Positions 60,957-64,000 of a stretch of 64,000 nt of DNA are shown here, piece by piece. Source of the stretch: Flavobacterium phragmitis. GTDB taxonomy: Bacteria > Bacteroidota > Bacteroidia > Flavobacteriales > Flavobacteriaceae. The stretch is from the NCBI RefSeq assembly GCF_900112575.1, contig NZ_FOMH01000003.1, positions 372,001-436,000 on the forward strand. The letters run 5' to 3'. The notes beneath the pieces were generated by a model. It searched no databases, was not told the DNA's origin, and worked only from the letters and a program-made list of their open reading frames with translations. Made by a program: the position numbers and the translations under genes. Numbering within the stretch: the stretch's first letter is position 1; every line of letters starts with the position of its first letter.

Positions 60957-62147
60957 ATGACAACAATAACATCTTCGGCGACTTTTCAGGAAAGAAAATC
61001 GGCATTGGAAAAAGAACATAAAGCGCTGATTGAGCTTAAAAACATTCCAGAACAAACGGCTGGAAATGGCATATACGAACGTTATAAAAACCCTGTTGTT
61101 ACTGCAGCACATGCTCCTTTAAACTGGCGTTTTGATTTTAACGAAAACACGAATCCATTTTTGCAAGAAAGAATTGGTATCAATGCCGCTTTTAACGCTG
61201 GTGCAATCAAATGGAACGACAAATATCTTCTGGCTGTTCGTGTAGAAGGAATTGACAGAAAATCGTTTTTTGCGATTGCCGAAAGTCCAAACGGAATTGA
61301 TAATTTCAAATTTTGGGATAAACCTTGTGTAATTCCGCAGACTGAAGATCCAGATACAAATGTCTACGACATGCGTTTGACCCAGCACGAAGACGGTTAT
61401 GTGTATGGTATTTTCTGTACAGAAAGAAAAGATCCAAAAGCTCCAAAAGGCGATACAAGTTCAGCTGTTGCCAATGCCGGAATTGTACGCTCTAAAGATT
61501 TAATAAACTGGGAAAGATTACCCGATTTAATTTCGAATACAGGTCAACAGCGAAATGTTGTACTACATCCAGAATTTGTAAACGGAAAATATGCTTTATA
61601 CACGCGTCCGCAGGATGGTTTTATCGATGTTGGATCAGGAGGCGGAATAGGTTTAGGTTATGTGGAAGACATGAAAAATCCAATTGTAAAAGACGAAAAA
61701 ATCATTTTTGGGAAACAATATCATACCATTTATGAATTGAAAAATGGTTTGGGACCAGCACCAATTAAAACTTCAAAAGGCTGGTTGCATATGGCACACG
61801 GAGTTCGTAATACCGCTGCAGGATTACGTTATACTTTATACTTGTTCATGACCGATTTAAATGATATTGCAAAAGTTACGCATGTTCCAGCTGGACATTT
61901 TATGGGACCTGAAGGAATTGAAAGAGTTGGCGACGTATCGAATGTTTTGTTTTCTAACGGATGGATTGAAGACAAAGATGGAACTGTTTATGTGTATTAT
62001 GCTTCTTCAGACACTAGAATGCATGTGGCTGTTTCTACTGTAGACAAACTAGTTGATTATGTTACCAATGCTCCTGCTGACACTTTTGTTTCTGCAGGTT
62101 CTGTACAAACCATTATTAATCAAATCGAAAGAAATAACACAATTTAA
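60957..62147 (+). CDS. GH130 beta-1,4-mannosylglucose phosphorylase
   Basis: 396 residues, cytosolic, five-bladed-propeller length. IYERYKNPVVTAAHAPLNWR, FNAGAIKWNDKYLLAVRVEG, VYDMRLTQHEDG with the proton-donor Asp, and HGVRNTAAGLRYTLYLFM are typical of subfamily GH130_1. The family reaction is 4-O-beta-mannosyl-glucose plus phosphate to mannose-1-phosphate and glucose. The adjacent 2-epimerase makes this substrate from mannobiose, so the pair forms the known mannobiose phosphorolysis route. Stop is 6 bases before the epimerase start. Mannobiose phosphorylase (GH130_2) specificity is less likely but possible. Confidence 0.92.
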   Translation: MTTITSSATFQERKSALEKEHKALIELKNIPEQTAGNGIYERYKNPVVTAAHAPLNWRFDFNENTNPFLQERIGINAAFNAGAIKWNDKYLLAVRVEGIDRKSFFAIAESPNGIDNFKFWDKPCVIPQTEDPDTNVYDMRLTQHEDGYVYGIFCTERKDPKAPKGDTSSAVANAGIVRSKDLINWERLPDLISNTGQQRNVVLHPEFVNGKYALYTRPQDGFIDVGSGGGIGLGYVEDMKNPIVKDEKIIFGKQYHTIYELKNGLGPAPIKTSKGWLHMAHGVRNTAAGLRYTLYLFMTDLNDIAKVTHVPAGHFMGPEGIERVGDVSNVLFSNGWIEDKDGTVYVYYASSDTRMHVAVSTVDKLVDYVTNAPADTFVSAGSVQTIINQIERNNTI

Positions 62148-62153
62148 AATATC

Positions 62154-63344
62154 GTGTCATTACAATCAAAGCTTTTAAAATCGGAACTGACTGCAGAACT
62201 TGATGCCATTCTAAACTATTGGTCAGAACGAACTGTAGATGAGAAAAATGGCGGTTTTGTTGGACAAATCGATTTTAACGATCATCTTATTGCCAATGCA
62301 GAAAAAGGTTCAGTTTTAAATGCCCGAATTCTTTGGACGTTCTCTGCCAGTTATAAAACCACAAAAAACGAAAACCACAAAAAACTGGCAAAGAGAGCAT
62401 TTGATTTTCTTGCAGCTTATTTTTATGACACACAATTTGGAGGTCTTTTTTGGAGTATTAATGAGGATAAAACTCCAAAAGACACCAAAAACCAGATTTA
62501 TGCTCTAGCCTTTGCGATTTATGGTTTATCTGAATATTATGCGATTTCGAAAGAAGAAAAAGCACTAGAAATAGCTAAAAATCTATATCAAAAAATTCAG
62601 GAACACAGTTACGATCCTGTCAACAAAGGTTATTTTGAAGCTTTTACCAGAGATTGGCAACCAATTGAAGATTTACGCCTAAGCGCCAAAGATGCCAACG
62701 AAAAGAAAACCATGAATACACATCTTCATATTATCGAAGGTTATGTTAATTTATATAAAGTCTGGAAAGACGAAAAACTGCTTGAAGTTATTATCGAACT
62801 TCTGGAAACTATCGAGAAATATTTCATCAATACCAAAACAGGACATTTACGTTTGTTTTTTGATGAAAACTGGAAAGAAAAACCAGATGTTATCTCATAC
62901 GGACATGATATAGAAGCGGCCTGGCTTTTACAGCAATGCGCCGAAATTTCGGGTGATGAAACTTTGATTGCAAATTATAAAAAACATGCCGTTCAAATTG
63001 CCGAAGTAACCAAAGAAGGTTTAGACACAGATGGCGGTTTGTGGTACGAGTACAATCCTGAAAAAGATGAATTGATAGCTGAAAAACATTGGTGGCCTCA
63101 AGCCGAAGCCTTAATTGGTTTTTACAACGCTTATCAATTAACAGGAAAAGAAGAATATCTGGATATTGTTTACAGGAACTGGAAATTCATAAAAAAACAT
63201 ATAATCGACCAGCAAAACGGAGAATGGGTTTGGGGAGTTTTCCCTGACTATACTGTAATGAAAAAAGACAAAGCCGGATTCTGGAAATGCCCCTATCACA
63301 ACGGACGCGCCTGCATAGAACTTATGCAGCGAATTCAAGATTAA
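62154..63344 (+). CDS. mannobiose/cellobiose 2-epimerase (AGE family)
   Basis: 396 residues from GTG 62154 (SLQSKLLKSELTAELDAILN). It has the (alpha/alpha)6 barrel with catalytic residues in expected places: Arg58 (LNARILWTF), His190 (MNTHLHIIEGY), His251 (ISYGHDIEAAWLL), His312 (EKHWWPQAEALIG) and His382 (KCPYHNGRAC). It interconverts the reducing-end C2 of beta-1,4-disaccharides, here probably mannobiose to mannosylglucose for the GH130 enzyme. No signal peptide, so cytosolic. Close spacing to both neighbours confirms the operon. Confidence 0.94.
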   Translation: MSLQSKLLKSELTAELDAILNYWSERTVDEKNGGFVGQIDFNDHLIANAEKGSVLNARILWTFSASYKTTKNENHKKLAKRAFDFLAAYFYDTQFGGLFWSINEDKTPKDTKNQIYALAFAIYGLSEYYAISKEEKALEIAKNLYQKIQEHSYDPVNKGYFEAFTRDWQPIEDLRLSAKDANEKKTMNTHLHIIEGYVNLYKVWKDEKLLEVIIELLETIEKYFINTKTGHLRLFFDENWKEKPDVISYGHDIEAAWLLQQCAEISGDETLIANYKKHAVQIAEVTKEGLDTDGGLWYEYNPEKDELIAEKHWWPQAEALIGFYNAYQLTGKEEYLDIVYRNWKFIKKHIIDQQNGEWVWGVFPDYTVMKKDKAGFWKCPYHNGRACIELMQRIQD

Positions 63345-63372
63345 TTTTATTCAATTCTAATTTTAAGTCGTT

Positions 63373-63921
63373 ATGAAACATTTTTTTCTTTTTAGTTTAT
63401 TGCTCACCTCTTTACTAATTGATGCACAAACCAATCTCCTAAAAAATGGAGGTTTTGAATACGATTTAACCAATTGGAACGGACAAGAAAATGGTGCACT
63501 TTCTCCTTATGATAGAAAATCTGGGAAAAACAGTGCCTTAATTAATCAGTTTACGGGTGCAGAATGGAGAGCATTTGATCAAACTGTTCCGCTTGCAAGA
63601 AATACTTATGCGATCGAATGCAATGCCTGGATGAAAGTTGAAGGCGTGGAAAATCAAAAAGAAGATTATAAAGCAGCAATCGTAATTGTAGAATTTCTCA
63701 CTAGTGCAGACAAATCAATTAGCTCCGAAACAATTGCTCGTGCAAAAGGAACAACCAATTGGATCAATTATAAAAAGGCTGTAAAAGTTCCCACAGAAGC
63801 TAAAAAAATCAAAGTTATGCTGGCTTTGGCGCAAACAAACGGTACTGTATTTTTTGACGACATAAAAATAACAACACTTTCTGAAGAAGAATTTTCAAAA
63901 TTGACTCCAGAAACCAAATAA
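63373..63921 (+). CDS. secreted stand-alone carbohydrate-binding-module-like protein
   Basis: 182 residues: signal peptide ending SLLIDAQ and a single jelly-roll (CBM4/9 type, PF02018-like). LLKNGGFEYDLTNWNGQENG, YDRKSGKNSALINQFTGAEW and the closing VFFDDIKITTL are typical. No catalytic domain is attached. It may bind mannan fragments or be a subunit partner of the next protein. 28 bases after the epimerase stop and 6 bases before the next start, so part of the operon. Confidence 0.8.
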   Translation: MKHFFLFSLLLTSLLIDAQTNLLKNGGFEYDLTNWNGQENGALSPYDRKSGKNSALINQFTGAEWRAFDQTVPLARNTYAIECNAWMKVEGVENQKEDYKAAIVIVEFLTSADKSISSETIARAKGTTNWINYKKAVKVPTEAKKIKVMLALAQTNGTVFFDDIKITTLSEEEFSKLTPETK

Positions 63922-63927
63922 ACCAAG

Positions 63928-64000
63928 ATGAAAAAATCACTTTTGAAAATAATAGCACTGAGTTTTTCTATTTTAATTTTGGTTGGATGTTCTTCAGATA
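63928..64000 (+). CDS. start of a lipoprotein gene (partial, runs off window end)
   Basis: ATG 63928 opens MKKSLLKIIALSFSILILVG then CSSD, a clear lipoprotein signal with lipobox LVGC. Only 24 codons are visible. It begins 6 bases after the preceding stop, so it continues the mannan operon; another glycoside hydrolase or binding protein would fit, but the product cannot be named. Confidence 0.6.
   Translation, partial: MKKSLLKIIALSFSILILVGCSSD

Overview
The window looks like a chromosomal segment of a Flavobacterium or close relative (Bacteroidota). It is very A+T-rich. Many genes are preceded by the flavobacterial -7 box TAnnTTTG rather than sigma70 boxes and Shine-Dalgarno sites. It encodes SusC/SusD proteins, type IX secretion (T9SS) type B sorting domains, many lipoproteins and TonB-dependent receptors. 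Its intergenic palindromes are of kinds I associate with flavobacterial genomes. I see no rRNA, prophage, canonical insertion sequence or CRISPR array. All family names come from reading the proteins; no database search was run.

Layout. 1-4.5 kb (minus): a LytS-type histidine kinase with a C-terminal 2TM domain (cut by the window edge), a small secreted repeat protein and a TonB-dependent receptor. 4.6-8.1 kb (plus): a tight operon of DinB-like, YCII-like, HEAT-like, sugar O-acetyltransferase and VOC proteins. 8.1-12.8 kb: ClC channel, HPP membrane protein, pRiA4b-ORF3-like protein, a four-helix-bundle (IVP) gene between 35-base inverted repeats, and a nucleoid-associated protein. 12.8-14.3 kb: TetR regulator plus SDR oxidoreductase, each with a matching palindromic operator. 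14.4-25.9 kb: GAF protein, HD-Pycsar-TM fusion, phosphoesterase-barrel fusion, lipoprotein, an unrecognised possibly kinase-like protein and a two-gene ABC exporter. 25.9-33 kb: two large T9SS type B adhesin-like proteins. 33-45.3 kb: housekeeping and envelope genes (typA, two-component pair, rpsT, two tRNA-Glu, proS, rimO, amidase, OmpP1/FadL-like barrel). 45.2-45.7 kb: a short-unit tandem repeat. 45.7-46.8 kb: a porin.

47.3-64 kb is a beta-mannan/glucomannan utilisation locus. A leftward operon holds susC, susD, two surface glycan-binding lipoproteins, a GH27 alpha-galactosidase and a GH5_2-like endoglucanase. An AraC regulator follows. A rightward operon holds a GH26 mannanase lipoprotein, a GPH-type symporter, a GH130 mannosylglucose phosphorylase, a mannobiose/cellobiose 2-epimerase, a lone carbohydrate-binding protein and the start of another lipoprotein. 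Inferred route: surface cleavage by GH26, import by SusC/D, periplasmic removal of galactose and trimming, inner-membrane uptake of disaccharide, epimerisation of Man-Man to Man-Glc, then phosphorolysis to mannose-1-phosphate and glucose.

The most unusual structures are the IVP gene enclosed by inverted repeats related to ORF-less repeats elsewhere in the window, the HD-Pycsar-TM fusion without a cyclase, the kinase-like orphan at 23.0-24.1 kb, and a glycan-binding protein with an N-terminal fasciclin domain.
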